From: an uncultured Eubacteriales bacterium
GTDB taxonomy: Bacteria; Bacillota; Clostridia; Christensenellales; Borkfalkiaceae
NCBI GenBank assembly: GCA_900540805.1
Contig: UQHL01000013.1
Coordinates: 21,311-85,310, forward strand
Direction of reading: 5' to 3'
Length of the DNA: 64,000 nucleotides
Positions 15,506 through 24,585 of the stretch are shown piece after piece (the first letter of the stretch is position 1; every line of letters starts with the position of its first letter). The position numbers and the translations under genes were made by a program. Under the pieces are notes generated by a model. The model ran no database searches, had not been told where the DNA came from, and saw only the letters and a program-made list of their open reading frames with translations.

Positions 15506-16363
15506 TCAGATTTTCAGCTTTACGAACAGAAAAGGCGCCAGCAGGGCCGCGGCGAAGATGAGGAGAAAGTATTTCAGCCATTTCAGCCAGAGATATTCCC
15601 ACGGGAGCAGCGCGAAAATCCCGAATACCGCTCCCACGCAGGCGAACCCGACGAGGAGACGGAGAAGCTTCCGTTTGAGACCCTTTTTTACTTCGAAGCG
15701 CACAAATTTGTTTTCGAGCGGGATCGCGGCGGCCGCGGCGCACATGCAGGCGGAAAGTTCCGCGAGCTGTTTGTTTGGCTCGAGGAGAAGCAGGACGAGG
15801 GAAAGGACGGCGAAGGCCGCGGCGAAAACGGTTTTTTGCTTGGGGAATTTCCGATAAACGATCTCCCAGATACACGCAAAGGCGACGCCCAGCGCCGCGC
15901 CCGCCAGCACGTCGGTGGGATAATGCACGCCGAGATACAGGCGGGAGAGCATGACGAGCAGCGTGAGGACGGGCGCGAGAATCCACGCCCAACCCTTTTT
16001 CAGACGGAAGGCGGCGGAAAAAAACAGCCCCGCGCTCATCTGCGAATGTCCGCTGGGAAAGGACATGTCGGGCTCGAGGTTCATCGTCGAAAGAAAGGGC
16101 GTGTCGATCTCCACGCGCGTCGCCGCGCCGCTCGCGTAGGGGCGGGGGCGGGCAACGACGCCCTTGAGAAAGGCGTTTGCGCTCATCGAGGAGAAGGAGA
16201 CGAGAACGAGACGTTCGCCGAATTGCTTATCGACCAGCCAATAGACGACGGAAATGAGCGCCACGAGAACCAGCGTTTCGCCGAACAGGGAAAAGGCGCC
16301 CGCGAAAAAGGTGAGGGCGGGCGAGCGTAAATTTTCGAAAAACCGTAAAATCGTTTGTTCCAT
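15506..16363 (-). CDS. PAP2-family membrane phosphatase
   Basis: A 285-aa membrane protein with the three phosphatase motifs: KGVVARPRP (KxxxxxxRP), SFPSGHS (PSGH) and SRLYLGVHYPTD (SRxxxxxHxxxD). Six or more membrane helices surround them. Members remove phosphate from lipid phosphates such as phosphatidate or undecaprenyl pyrophosphate. An additional C-terminal part of about 110 residues has three further helices, longer than the simplest BcrC-like proteins. The substrate cannot be decided from sequence. It lies between glyS and the divergent fhs gene. Confidence 0.88.
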   Translation of the reverse strand: MEQTILRFFENLRSPALTFFAGAFSLFGETLVLVALISVVYWLVDKQFGERLVLVSFSSMSANAFLKGVVARPRPYASGAATRVEIDTPFLSTMNLEPDMSFPSGHSQMSAGLFFSAAFRLKKGWAWILAPVLTLLVMLSRLYLGVHYPTDVLAGAALGVAFACIWEIVYRKFPKQKTVFAAAFAVLSLVLLLLEPNKQLAELSACMCAAAAAIPLENKFVRFEVKKGLKRKLLRLLVGFACVGAVFGIFALLPWEYLWLKWLKYFLLIFAAALLAPFLFVKLKI

Positions 16364-16438
16364 AAATTACCTTATATGTAGAGTATAGCATAAATCGCCA
16401 AAAACTGCACGCGAAAATAAAAAATTTCGGGAATTTTT

Positions 16439-16479
16439 ATGGGAGAATTATTCCCATTTTCAAAAAAATGTGATATAAT
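16439..16479 (+). promoter_or_regulatory. Candidate fhs promoter with inverted repeat
   Basis: TATAAT at 16474-16479 has only a weak -35. ATGGGA (16439-16444) and TCCCAT (16452-16457) form an inverted repeat over the -35 area that could be an operator. About 110 nt of leader follow; it contains no recognisable riboswitch. Confidence 0.4.
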
Positions 16480-16592
16480 AGGAGTGAAAACGTGCGGGGC
16501 GCGCCGAAGCGCAGTTTTTTTCGCGCTCCGGCCAAAAAACATAGCGGAGCTATGCGGCATATAGGATAGTATAATCACCAAAGGAGAAAACC

Positions 16593-18248
16593 ATGCTGTC
16601 GGATATCGAGATTGCGGAAAGCGCAAAGCTGAAAGACATACGGGACGTTGCGGCGCAGCTCTCTTTGACGGAGAACGAGCTGGAGCTGTACGGCAAATAC
16701 AAGGCGAAGCTCTCTTTGCCCGCGGGGCTGAAGCGCAGGGCGAAGCTTATCCTCGTGACGGCCATCAATCCCACCGCTTCGGGCGAAGGGAAAACGACCG
16801 TTTCCATCGGGCTTGCCGACGGGCTGAAGAAGCTGGGAAAAAAGGTATGCCTCGCCCTGCGGGAGCCGTCTTTGGGGCCTGTATTCGGGATAAAGGGCGG
16901 CGCGGCGGGCGGCGGCTACGCGCAGGTGGTGCCCATGGCGGACATCAATCTGCATTTTACGGGCGATCTGCACGCGATTACGGCGGCGAACAATCTCCTG
17001 TGCGCGTTGATGGACAATCATATTTTCCGCGGAAACGCCTTAAACATCGATACGGACAATATCTATTTCCACCGCTGTATGGACATGAACGACCGCGAGC
17101 TGATCAACATTACGATCGGCGGCAAGGGACGGGGCGTCGAGCGGGAGGACCACTTCGATATCACGGCGGCGAGCGAGGTGATGGCGGTGCTGTGCCTGGC
17201 GACCGATCTCGCCGACCTCAAAAAGCGGCTGGGGAATATCATCGTCGGGCTGAACAAGGACGGGGAGTACGTGCGGGCAAAGGACATTCCCGGGGCGGTC
17301 GGCTCGATGGCGGTGCTGTTAAAGGACGCCATGAAGCCGAATCTGGTGCAGACCCTCGAGGGTACGCCCGCGATTATTCACGGCGGCCCGTTCGCCAATA
17401 TCGCGCACGGCTGCAACAGCGTTCAGGCCACGTACGCGGCCATGAGCCTCGCCGATTACGCGGTGACGGAAGCGGGGTTCGGCGCGGATCTGGGCGCGGA
17501 AAAATTCCTCGACACCAAGTGCCGCGCGGCGGGCATCGAGCCGGACTGCGTCGTGATCGTGGCCACCGTCAAGGCCTTGAAGCTGCACGGCGGCGCCGCG
17601 AAGGAGCGGTTGTCCGAGGAGGACCTCGACGCGCTGGGAAAGGGCATGCCAAACCTCCTGAAGCATATCGAAAATATCAAAAACGTCTATAAAAAGCCCG
17701 TCGTGGTGGCGATGAACCGCTTTGCGACGGACACGGGGGCGGAGACGGATTACGTGATTTCGGCCGTGGAAGGAAGCGGCGCGAAAGCGGTATTCACGGA
17801 CGTGTTCCTCAAGGGCGGCGAGGGCGGAAAGGAGCTGGCCGAAGAGGTTGCAAAAGCGTGCGATATCCCTTCACGGCTCGAGTTTGCCTATGAGCTGGAC
17901 GCGCCCGTGGCGGAAAAAATCGAGGCCGTCGCCAAAAGGATTTACGGCGCGGACGGCGTGGATTTTTCGGACGAGGCGTCGAAAAAGATTGCCGCAATCG
18001 AGGAAAAAGGGTGCGGCAGCCTGCCCGTCATCATCGCAAAAACGCAATACTCGCTGTCGGACAACGCCGAGCTTTTGGGGCGTCCGTCGGGCTTCAGGGT
18101 AACGGTTAGAGATATCGTCTTAAAGGGCGGCGCGGGCTTTATCGTGGCGATTGCGGGAAAGATTATGCTGATGCCCGGGCTGGGCGCGCACCCCGCCGCG
18201 GAAAAAATCGACCTGGACGGGGACGGAAACATCGTCGGCTTGTCTTAA
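16593..18248 (+). CDS. fhs: Formate-tetrahydrofolate ligase
   Basis: A 551-aa enzyme joining formate to tetrahydrofolate with ATP to give 10-formyl-THF, feeding purine synthesis or the methyl branch of the acetyl-CoA pathway. The P-loop TASGEGKTT is near residues 61-69. Family segments include EPSLGPVFGIKGGAAGGGYAQ, FTGDLHAITAANNL, GFGADLGAEKF and the C-terminal MLMPGLGAHPAAEKIDLD. Length is normal. AAGGAG lies seven bases before the ATG. The neighbours are not folate genes, so it may be stand-alone. Confidence 0.96.
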   Translation: MLSDIEIAESAKLKDIRDVAAQLSLTENELELYGKYKAKLSLPAGLKRRAKLILVTAINPTASGEGKTTVSIGLADGLKKLGKKVCLALREPSLGPVFGIKGGAAGGGYAQVVPMADINLHFTGDLHAITAANNLLCALMDNHIFRGNALNIDTDNIYFHRCMDMNDRELINITIGGKGRGVEREDHFDITAASEVMAVLCLATDLADLKKRLGNIIVGLNKDGEYVRAKDIPGAVGSMAVLLKDAMKPNLVQTLEGTPAIIHGGPFANIAHGCNSVQATYAAMSLADYAVTEAGFGADLGAEKFLDTKCRAAGIEPDCVVIVATVKALKLHGGAAKERLSEEDLDALGKGMPNLLKHIENIKNVYKKPVVVAMNRFATDTGAETDYVISAVEGSGAKAVFTDVFLKGGEGGKELAEEVAKACDIPSRLEFAYELDAPVAEKIEAVAKRIYGADGVDFSDEASKKIAAIEEKGCGSLPVIIAKTQYSLSDNAELLGRPSGFRVTVRDIVLKGGAGFIVAIAGKIMLMPGLGAHPAAEKIDLDGDGNIVGLS

Positions 18249-18366
18249 GGCAGGGCTTCGGTTTGTTTTGAAGCGGCTTGGTCGGGAACGGAAAGAACGT
18301 CGGCTTGTCCCAAAGCTGCGGGGCAGGGCTTTAACGAAGTACAAATTTACGGAAATCGGAATACAT

Positions 18367-20001
18367 ATGGAAAAGATAGAAGCGACAAATTTCATCGAGC
18401 AAATCATCAACGAGGATCTGGACGCGGGCAGAGTGACCGAAATTCAGACCCGTTTTCCGCCCGAACCCAACGGGTACCTGCACATCGGGCACGTCAAAAG
18501 CATGCTGGTCAATTTCGGCACGGCGAAAAAATACGGCGGCAAATGCAATCTCTTTTTCGACGACACCAACCCGTCCAAAGAAAAGACGGAATTCGTCGAG
18601 GCGATCCGCCGCGATATCGAATGGGTAGGGTATCAGTGGGCGAAGGAGGTGTATGCCTCCGACTTTTTCGACGTCATTTACGACTATGCGGAGAAGCTGA
18701 TTGCGGAAGGCAAGGCCTTTGTCTGCGACCTGTCCCCCGAAGAGATCAGCGCGACGCGCGGCACCCTCACCGAGGCGGGAAAGGAAAGCCCGTACAGGAA
18801 CCGTACGCCAGAGGAAAATCTTAAGCTCTTCCGCGAAATGCGGGAGGGGAAATATGCGGACGGGGAAAAGTGCCTGCGCGCGAAGATCGACATGGCCTCC
18901 CCGAATATGAACCTCCGCGACCCCGTCATTTATCGTATTCTGCGCTGTACCCATCACCGCACGGGCGACAAGTGGTGCGTTTATCCCATGTACGACTACG
19001 CGCACCCCATCTGCGACTATATGCAGGGGGTGACCCATTCGCTCTGTACGCTGGAATTTGAGGATCACCGCCCCTTATACGACTGGGTGGGCGTCAATCT
19101 GGGCTTTTCGCCCAAGCCCCGCCAGATCGAGTTTGCACGGCTGGCCGTCACCAATACGGTGATGTCCAAACGTTACCTCAAAAAGCTGGTGGAGGAGGGA
19201 TACGTGCACGGCTGGGACGATCCTCGCATGCCGACGATCGCGGGCCTGAGAAACCGCGGCGTTCCGCCCGAAGCCCTGCTCGATTTCTGCACGAAGATCG
19301 GGATCGTGAAAGCAAACTCCGAATGTCAGCTCGCCTATCTCGAGGCGTGTATCCGCGACAATCTCAACGAAAACGCCGAGCGCGCCATGGCCGTCGTCGA
19401 GCCGCTGAAAATGACGATTTCCAATTACGAGGGGACGGAGGAGCTGGAAACGCCCCTGCATCCCTTGAAGAGCGAGCTGGGCACGCGCAAAGTACGGTTT
19501 GGAAAAACGGTATATATCGACCGCGCCGATTTTTCTCTGACGCCGCCGCCCAAGTATCAGCGCTTGCGGCCCGACGGGTACGTGCGGCTGAAAAACGCCT
19601 ATATCGTGCATTGCGACGAGGTGGTGACGGGCGAAGACGGGGAGGTAAAGGAGCTGATCTGCTCGTATATCCCCGAAAGCCGTTCCGCGCACGATACGAG
19701 CGGAATCAAGGTGAAGGGCACGATTCAATGGGTGGACGCCGAAACGGGCGTGGACGCGGAAATACGGCAGTATTCGTACCTCTTAAAGGACGCGGCCTAT
19801 GCGGGCCAGGATTTTTCCGAGCGCATGAATCAGGACAGCGAGCATATTTTCCGCGGCAAGGCGGAACCCTATCTCGCGGCGGCGGAGGACGGCAGGGCGT
19901 TTCAGCTGATGCGCGTGGGGTATTATAAAAAATGCCGCGGCGAGGACGGGAAGCTCGTTTTGTCCGAAATCGTTTCACTCAAGGATAATTTCAACAAATA
20001 A
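18367..20001 (+). CDS. glnS: Glutaminyl-tRNA synthetase
   Basis: A 544-aa class I synthetase. The HIGH motif is in PPEPNGYLHIGHVKSM near residues 35-50 and the KMSKS equivalent is VMSKR. The Gln-type pocket residues YDYAHPICD and the C-terminal beta-barrel anticodon domain identify GlnRS rather than GluRS. ATG 18367 gives the family N-terminus; the frame opens upstream at 18268 but those residues are not conserved. The ribosome site is weak (GGAAATCGG). A direct GlnRS in a clostridium suggests that Gln-tRNA need not be made solely by GatCAB. Confidence 0.94.
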   Translation: MEKIEATNFIEQIINEDLDAGRVTEIQTRFPPEPNGYLHIGHVKSMLVNFGTAKKYGGKCNLFFDDTNPSKEKTEFVEAIRRDIEWVGYQWAKEVYASDFFDVIYDYAEKLIAEGKAFVCDLSPEEISATRGTLTEAGKESPYRNRTPEENLKLFREMREGKYADGEKCLRAKIDMASPNMNLRDPVIYRILRCTHHRTGDKWCVYPMYDYAHPICDYMQGVTHSLCTLEFEDHRPLYDWVGVNLGFSPKPRQIEFARLAVTNTVMSKRYLKKLVEEGYVHGWDDPRMPTIAGLRNRGVPPEALLDFCTKIGIVKANSECQLAYLEACIRDNLNENAERAMAVVEPLKMTISNYEGTEELETPLHPLKSELGTRKVRFGKTVYIDRADFSLTPPPKYQRLRPDGYVRLKNAYIVHCDEVVTGEDGEVKELICSYIPESRSAHDTSGIKVKGTIQWVDAETGVDAEIRQYSYLLKDAAYAGQDFSERMNQDSEHIFRGKAEPYLAAAEDGRAFQLMRVGYYKKCRGEDGKLVLSEIVSLKDNFNK

Positions 20002-20050
20002 CGAAAATTCGTTCGACGGCGGAGACGCGCGTCGGGGGGAGGGCAAACAT

Positions 20051-21289
20051 ATGCACAATATTTATTCGCTTTTGGCGATGCCCGCATGGCTGACGGAAAA
20101 CGCGAAATGGATCGCCGTCGGAGCGGCGGCCCTGATCGTGATTATCGCCTTTTGCGTGGGCTTTTCCAAGGGCTTTACCAGGTTGAGCTGGGGCGCGCTG
20201 ATCTGGACGGGCGCCTGCGCGCTGTTTTTCGTGCTGGAAAAGAAATTTCACGCTTCCAATCCCGTCCTGAAAATGGGATTGATGAATAAGTTCGATCCCC
20301 TCGTGCGGGATTTTGCGTCCACGCTGTCCATTGCGCTGGTCAGCGTTCTGGCGGCGGTGGCCGTATTCGGACTGCTCGCCTTGCTCGCGCGGCCGAAAAG
20401 GAAGCGCAGAAAAACCGTCGTCCGCTACTACGAGGACGACGAGGACGAGGATATCGACGACGAGGATTACGACGAGGACGAAATGCCCCGCCGTATGAAA
20501 AACGGGGCCATCGTCGAGAAAAAGCCGTGTACGTTCAACCGCATTCTAGGCGGGATCGTCTGTATCTTCAACGCGGCTTTGGCGATCGCCGCGGCCGCCT
20601 GTATTCTGCTGGTGATCTTCGAGGTGACGCCGCTTAAGACGGGCGCGCTGAAAAACGTATTTGACAGCGCCGCCGTCGCCAAAACCTGGAAATATATCCA
20701 TACATATACGTTGGATTTCGTCATGATCGGCATCGTCGCGGCCATGGGGTACGGCGGTTACAAAACGGGCGTTCTCCGCGGGTTCCGTTCCGTGTTTTTG
20801 ACGGTGGGGTATATCGCCGCGATCGGGGTCGCGTTCTGGCTTCCGTTCTCTAAATTTGCAGTGGAAAAGGAATGGCTCTCTTTCGTCGGCAAGCTTTCGG
20901 GCTACTTCGAAAGATTGATTTTGAAGGGGCTGCCCGAGGCGGTCGCGCCCGTTCTCGGCAAGGTTGCGTGCGGACTCGTTCTCTGCGTGGGGTTTTGTAT
21001 CGCCGTGGCGATCGTCGGTCTGCTTTTGAAACTGATTCAAAAAGCCGTGGCGCAGGTGGCCGTTCTGCGGTTTATCGACGGCGTGCTCTCCACGCTGCTC
21101 ATGATGGCGTTGGGCGCGGTAATCTGTGCCTTGCTCATGGCCGTGCTCTATACCCTTCAGCATTACGGCATCTTCGAGGGAAGCAGGCTGTTCGAGACAA
21201 ATTCTTCGCTGTCGCAAGGCTTCTATGTCGCGTTTGATCAGTATCTCAAACCCGTCTTTGAAAAGATATCTCAAAAAATAAACGGCTGA
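20051..21289 (+). CDS. Multi-pass membrane protein, two CvpA-like halves
   Basis: A 412-aa protein with two helices near residues 15-60, a third near 90-115, an acidic linker of about 20 Asp/Glu residues (about 132-152), then five or six helices. Each half contains a Gly-rich segment followed by an (K/R)G(F/L) turn (CVGFSKGFTRLSWG, GYGGYKTGVLRGFRSVF) reminiscent of CvpA/colicin V production family proteins. GGGGGAGG precedes ATG 20051. The function of this family is poorly known; the acidic linker is unusual. Confidence 0.65.
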   Translation: MHNIYSLLAMPAWLTENAKWIAVGAAALIVIIAFCVGFSKGFTRLSWGALIWTGACALFFVLEKKFHASNPVLKMGLMNKFDPLVRDFASTLSIALVSVLAAVAVFGLLALLARPKRKRRKTVVRYYEDDEDEDIDDEDYDEDEMPRRMKNGAIVEKKPCTFNRILGGIVCIFNAALAIAAAACILLVIFEVTPLKTGALKNVFDSAAVAKTWKYIHTYTLDFVMIGIVAAMGYGGYKTGVLRGFRSVFLTVGYIAAIGVAFWLPFSKFAVEKEWLSFVGKLSGYFERLILKGLPEAVAPVLGKVACGLVLCVGFCIAVAIVGLLLKLIQKAVAQVAVLRFIDGVLSTLLMMALGAVICALLMAVLYTLQHYGIFEGSRLFETNSSLSQGFYVAFDQYLKPVFEKISQKING

Positions 21290-21304
21290 AAGGGGACGCA
21301 TTTC

Positions 21305-22093
21305 TTAAAGGCCGCTCAAAAAGTTTTTTCCGAAAAGGTCTTTGTTTAAGGGCTGCCCGAAAACGAGACATTCGTGGAATTCGTTTATCAAAAGAATACT
21401 GCTTTCGACGGCGCGGTCAAACATCTGATCCGCGCCGTCCGTCATAACGATCGTTTTATCGTCGGGATACTGCCATTCCTTGCGCTCGGCGTTGAGGAGT
21501 TCCTCGTGTTCCTTGGCGAACATGCGTGCGGAAAAACGGGTATAGGCCCGATAACTTTTGATGCTCTTTAGGAAGGCTTCCTTAATCAAAGGATCGCGGT
21601 CGGCGCGCGCGGCCGCCAGGGCGTACAGCATAAACAGAGAGGACGCCTCCCGCGGCGCGATCGGGCAGTTGAAATATTTTTCAAAGCCCTCCTCGGGTTT
21701 GTTTTTTATATCTCTGTCCCGAAAATAAAAGTCCAGCGCGCCCTCCGCCTTGGAGTGTTTGACGGGCGATTTGCCCGATAAATGATAGACGTAGGGATGA
21801 AAGACGCAATCGGCCGCATAGTGGGTGAGATAGCCGAGCGCATAGTCGAAAAGGGCGCCGTCGCGCCCCGCGCAGGGCAGCAGGGTGCGGAAAAAGCCAT
21901 AGGAGCCTTTGTTGTGTAAAAATCTGCCGAAATTGATTTCCGACGGGCGGAACGCCCGATAGAAAAAGCAGAAATCCGCGCCTTGAGCGCCGAAAAAGTA
22001 GAGCTCGGGAGAACGTATTTTATTTTGCAGGGGCTGCGGCAGGCGCAAAAACGTCTCTCTCGCAACCGCGAAATGGGTATAAGCGGCAGGCAT
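21305..22093 (-). CDS. Zinc-dependent phospholipase C family protein
   Basis: A 262-aa protein beginning MPAAYTHFAVARE, the form seen in the clostridial zinc-dependent PLC-like family. Candidate metal ligands are the Thr-His near the N-terminus, HYAADCVFHPYVYH near residue 100, and later His/Asp residues. The family is named for similarity to bacterial phospholipase C, but many members are intracellular and uncharacterised; no signal peptide is seen here. The start is uncertain: 22093 matches the family N-terminus, while an in-frame ATG at 22126 adds 11 residues. Neither has a good ribosome site. It converges on the CvpA-like gene. Confidence 0.82.
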   Translation of the reverse strand: MPAAYTHFAVARETFLRLPQPLQNKIRSPELYFFGAQGADFCFFYRAFRPSEINFGRFLHNKGSYGFFRTLLPCAGRDGALFDYALGYLTHYAADCVFHPYVYHLSGKSPVKHSKAEGALDFYFRDRDIKNKPEEGFEKYFNCPIAPREASSLFMLYALAAARADRDPLIKEAFLKSIKSYRAYTRFSARMFAKEHEELLNAERKEWQYPDDKTIVMTDGADQMFDRAVESSILLINEFHECLVFGQPLNKDLFGKNFLSGL

Positions 22094-22174
22094 ATGGATA
22101 GTATATGCCTTTTTTGATTTTATCATTCCGTAAAAGCAGAGTTTTGCTCGTCAAAGCCCTGTTCCCGCCGCCAC

Positions 22175-22203
22175 GGAAAAAGCGCCCGAAAAAATCGGGC
22201 GCC
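22175..22203 (-). terminator. Terminator of spoVT
   Basis: GCGCCCGA (22182-22189) pairs with TCGGGCGC (22195-22202); on the minus strand it is followed by TTTTTCC. Confidence 0.85.
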
Positions 22204-22242
22204 GATCTGGATTTTCAGAATTTACCGACGAGTGGCAAAGGC

Positions 22243-22788
22243 TTAGTCAAACTGATTTGCAAGGATATCCGCAGTGAGGCGGACAAGGTTCATGACGTTG
22301 TTGTCGAGCTTGGCGCCTTCTTCCCTGGAGAGGACGGCTACCGCGCCCAGACAGTCGCCGCCCGCGACGATAGGGACGATCACCTGCGCGGTGATCCCTT
22401 CTTCCCTCGAAGAGGTGATGGGAAGGATATCCCCGCCTTCCGCCGCGTTGGCGATATAGCTGCGGCGTTCTTTCAGTATCCTGTCCATTTCCTCGGACAG
22501 GTTTTTGCCGTCGAGTTCTTTTTTTCCCTCGCCGCACGCGCACAGAATCTCGTCCGTGTCGCAGATCATCGCAAGCTTGCCGCTTAAATCGTTGAGGGAT
22601 TTGACGGTAGCTTCGCTGAAGCGTTCGAGCGTGGCGATGGGCGAATATTTTTTCAGCATGAGTTCGTCCCGATCGGTAAAGATTTCCAACGGGTCGCCCT
22701 CCTTGATTCGGAGCGTTCGGCGGATTTCCTTGGGGATAACCACTCTGCCGAGCTCGTCGATTCTTCTGACAATACCGGTTGCTTTCAT
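22243..22788 (-). CDS. spoVT: Stage V sporulation protein T
   Basis: A 181-aa regulator with an N-terminal AbrB-type swapped-hairpin DNA-binding domain (MKATGIVRRIDELGRVVIPKEIRRTL, residues 1-50) and a C-terminal GAF-like domain (about 57-181), the exact SpoVT architecture and length. It acts in the forespore to modulate sigma-G dependent genes and is a marker of endospore formers. AGGAAA lies before the ATG in an AT-rich leader. I could not identify a convincing sigma-G promoter by eye. Confidence 0.92.
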   Translation of the reverse strand: MKATGIVRRIDELGRVVIPKEIRRTLRIKEGDPLEIFTDRDELMLKKYSPIATLERFSEATVKSLNDLSGKLAMICDTDEILCACGEGKKELDGKNLSEEMDRILKERRSYIANAAEGGDILPITSSREEGITAQVIVPIVAGGDCLGAVAVLSREEGAKLDNNVMNLVRLTADILANQFD

Positions 22789-22930
22789 AAAAATTTCCTC
22801 CGTTTACACATATTGTGTGTATGTATAAGAAAGAATATACGTAATTTTTTCGTTTGAAAAAGATATGAGAAGAAAATGCCGCGGCAACAGGAAAAAATAA
22901 AAAAAACTTTCAAAAGCAGATAAAAATAAG

Positions 22931-22959
22931 TTGACAAACCACGACGGTTGTTATATAAT
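22931..22959 (+). promoter_or_regulatory. Promoter of tRNA-Leu
   Basis: Perfect TTGACA (22931-22936), 17-bp spacer, TATAAT (22954-22959), immediately before the tRNA. Confidence 0.9.
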
Positions 22960-22972
22960 AGACCCGTTATCC

Positions 22973-23057
22973 GCGGTCGTGGCGGAACTGGCAGACGCGC
23001 AAGACTAAGGATCTTGTGGCTAATACCATGCAGGTTCAATTCCTGTCGACCGCACCA
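22973..23057 (+). tRNA. tRNA-Leu(AAG), CCA-encoding
   Basis: An 85-nt class II tRNA. The acceptor stem GCGGTCG (22973-22979) pairs with CGACCGC (23047-23053), followed by encoded ACCA. The anticodon stem CAAGA/TCTTG encloses CTAAGGA, giving anticodon AAG (codon CUU). A variable arm TGGCTAATACCATG and T-arm CAGGTTCAATTCCTG are present. Its last 23 bases are the attachment site of the integrated element, so insertion restored the gene end. Confidence 0.92.
23035..23057 (+). repeat. attL: 23-bp attachment repeat in tRNA-Leu
   Basis: The 3' part of the tRNA (TTCAATTCCTG then TCGACCGCACCA) recurs exactly at 30475-30497. Confidence 0.92.
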
Positions 23058-23064
23058 GAATATG

Positions 23065-23102
23065 CAGGCTTTTGCAAGAATATATGCAAAAGCCTGTTTT
23101 TT
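23065..23102 (+). terminator. Terminator carried by the element, behind tRNA-Leu
   Basis: CAGGCTTTTGC (23065-23075) pairs perfectly with GCAAAAGCCTG (23086-23096), followed by T6. It replaces the original tRNA terminator, now displaced to 30508-30557. Confidence 0.9.
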
Positions 23103-23212
23103 CGTGTTGTTGTATGTATAATTATAAAACCGAATTTAGGTTAATTCGGTGAAAACGGGGAGGAAAACGGGGAGAAAAAAGCTCCGTGTTTTTATGCAAA
23201 ACCGCTTGCCGC

Positions 23213-24529
23213 TTAATATTTGAGCTTCTCTATCTCCTCCCGCTGGAAGTCGTCCTCCCAATGCGTATAAACTCTATCGGTCGTATTCGCCCCGCCTTTA
23301 TGCCCGGTCACATAGTCCACCCAAGATTTATAGCAATGCGCTTGTTGCGCGGCGGTGGTGAACGTGTGGCGGAGGTCATAAAGCCGAAATTCGGGCGGGA
23401 AATGCTTTTTGAAAGCGCGTTCGAGAAGAAAGAGAGAAACGGGAAGAGCGGCGCGGATTCGCTCGATATAAGGCAAAAGGGCGGAATGGAGAGGGATTCT
23501 GCGGGTTTCGGGTTCTTCCCATTTTTTCTTTTTTGCGGTCTGGACGGAAACGAAGCCGCATTCGTCAAAGGTAAGGGCGTACACCTCACACGGGCGCATA
23601 CCTGTGAAAATCAGAAGCCAGAGGCAAAGCTCTGCACGGGATTGTGGCTCTTTTGCGAGAAAAGCGCGGATAAATTCGCGGGGAATAACCTTTCCGGCGG
23701 TGCGCTTGTGCGGCTGGATTTGTACTTGCGCCATGACGTCAACGGGCAAAAGCCTGTCCGCGACGGCAGCCGAGCAAATCCAATCCAAAATACTTTTAGC
23801 GTCCTCCGCGGTGCGAAATTTGCCGCTTTGGATCAACTCATTCAAAAACTTTTGGCAGTCGGTGGCGGTAAGGTCTTGCAAGAGCTTGTCCCCGAAAAAG
23901 CGGGAAATATGCCGCCGTACAACGCCGGAAAGGTTGTAAAAGTGCTTATCGGAAATATTCGGTTTTTTGAATGTTTCAAGATATTGCAAAGCATAATCGG
24001 AAACGGAAACGGCGGGAACAGGCAGGACTTGCGGGGCGACGGGCTTTTTTTCGGCGTGCTGTCGTGCTTGCAAATCGCCCTTTTCAAAGAGTTTGAGCTT
24101 TTGCAAAAACTTAATTTTCGCCTCGTCGAGAAAGCGAGAGGAGGCGGAAATACGAACGCCGTCAATTTGTAAGCGTATCTCGTAAACGCCGTCATCTTTC
24201 AATCTGACGTGTGCGGTCTTGTGTTGAGTGCGAAAAAGTTTTCTGAAATAACGTGGCATTTTGGAAATTTCCTCCGAAGAAAAAGTAAGGGAAACTTCCT
24301 TTTGTGAGTTGACCTCCGCGGCGGGAGAGCCTGTAACTTCCCGAACGTCGCGGAGAGCGGGAAAGAAAATAGTTTTGCCGTCGTCGGAAAGTTGCGGCGG
24401 GTTGTCGGGATTCGTCGGGGAAGCAATCAGAGCGGGAGCGCTGCCGTCGGTCTGATTGTGCCGGCGTTCGAGAATCCGTGCGGCTAAGAAAAGAATTTGC
24501 TGTAAGTCCTTTTCGTCGTCGAAGTTCAT
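23213..24529 (-). CDS. int: Tyrosine-type site-specific integrase
   Basis: A 438-aa phage-type recombinase. The catalytic domain shows the first Arg in TGMRPCEVYALT, the box II segment LYDLRHTFTTA (His-x-x-Arg type with Leu-Tyr-Asp), GHKG, and the nucleophile Tyr in DRVYTHW near the C-terminus. A core-binding domain precedes it, and the N-terminal 130 residues are unusually long and polar. It ends 156 bp from attL, as expected for the enzyme that inserted the element at tRNA-Leu. ATG 24529 has GAGG nine bases upstream; the ATG at 24544 has no ribosome site. Confidence 0.92.
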   Translation of the reverse strand: MNFDDEKDLQQILFLAARILERRHNQTDGSAPALIASPTNPDNPPQLSDDGKTIFFPALRDVREVTGSPAAEVNSQKEVSLTFSSEEISKMPRYFRKLFRTQHKTAHVRLKDDGVYEIRLQIDGVRISASSRFLDEAKIKFLQKLKLFEKGDLQARQHAEKKPVAPQVLPVPAVSVSDYALQYLETFKKPNISDKHFYNLSGVVRRHISRFFGDKLLQDLTATDCQKFLNELIQSGKFRTAEDAKSILDWICSAAVADRLLPVDVMAQVQIQPHKRTAGKVIPREFIRAFLAKEPQSRAELCLWLLIFTGMRPCEVYALTFDECGFVSVQTAKKKKWEEPETRRIPLHSALLPYIERIRAALPVSLFLLERAFKKHFPPEFRLYDLRHTFTTAAQQAHCYKSWVDYVTGHKGGANTTDRVYTHWEDDFQREEIEKLKY

Positions 24530-24585
24530 AAAAAAATACCTCATGTTTTTTGACGGTTGTCCCGTCTGAACATGGAGGCTTTTTT

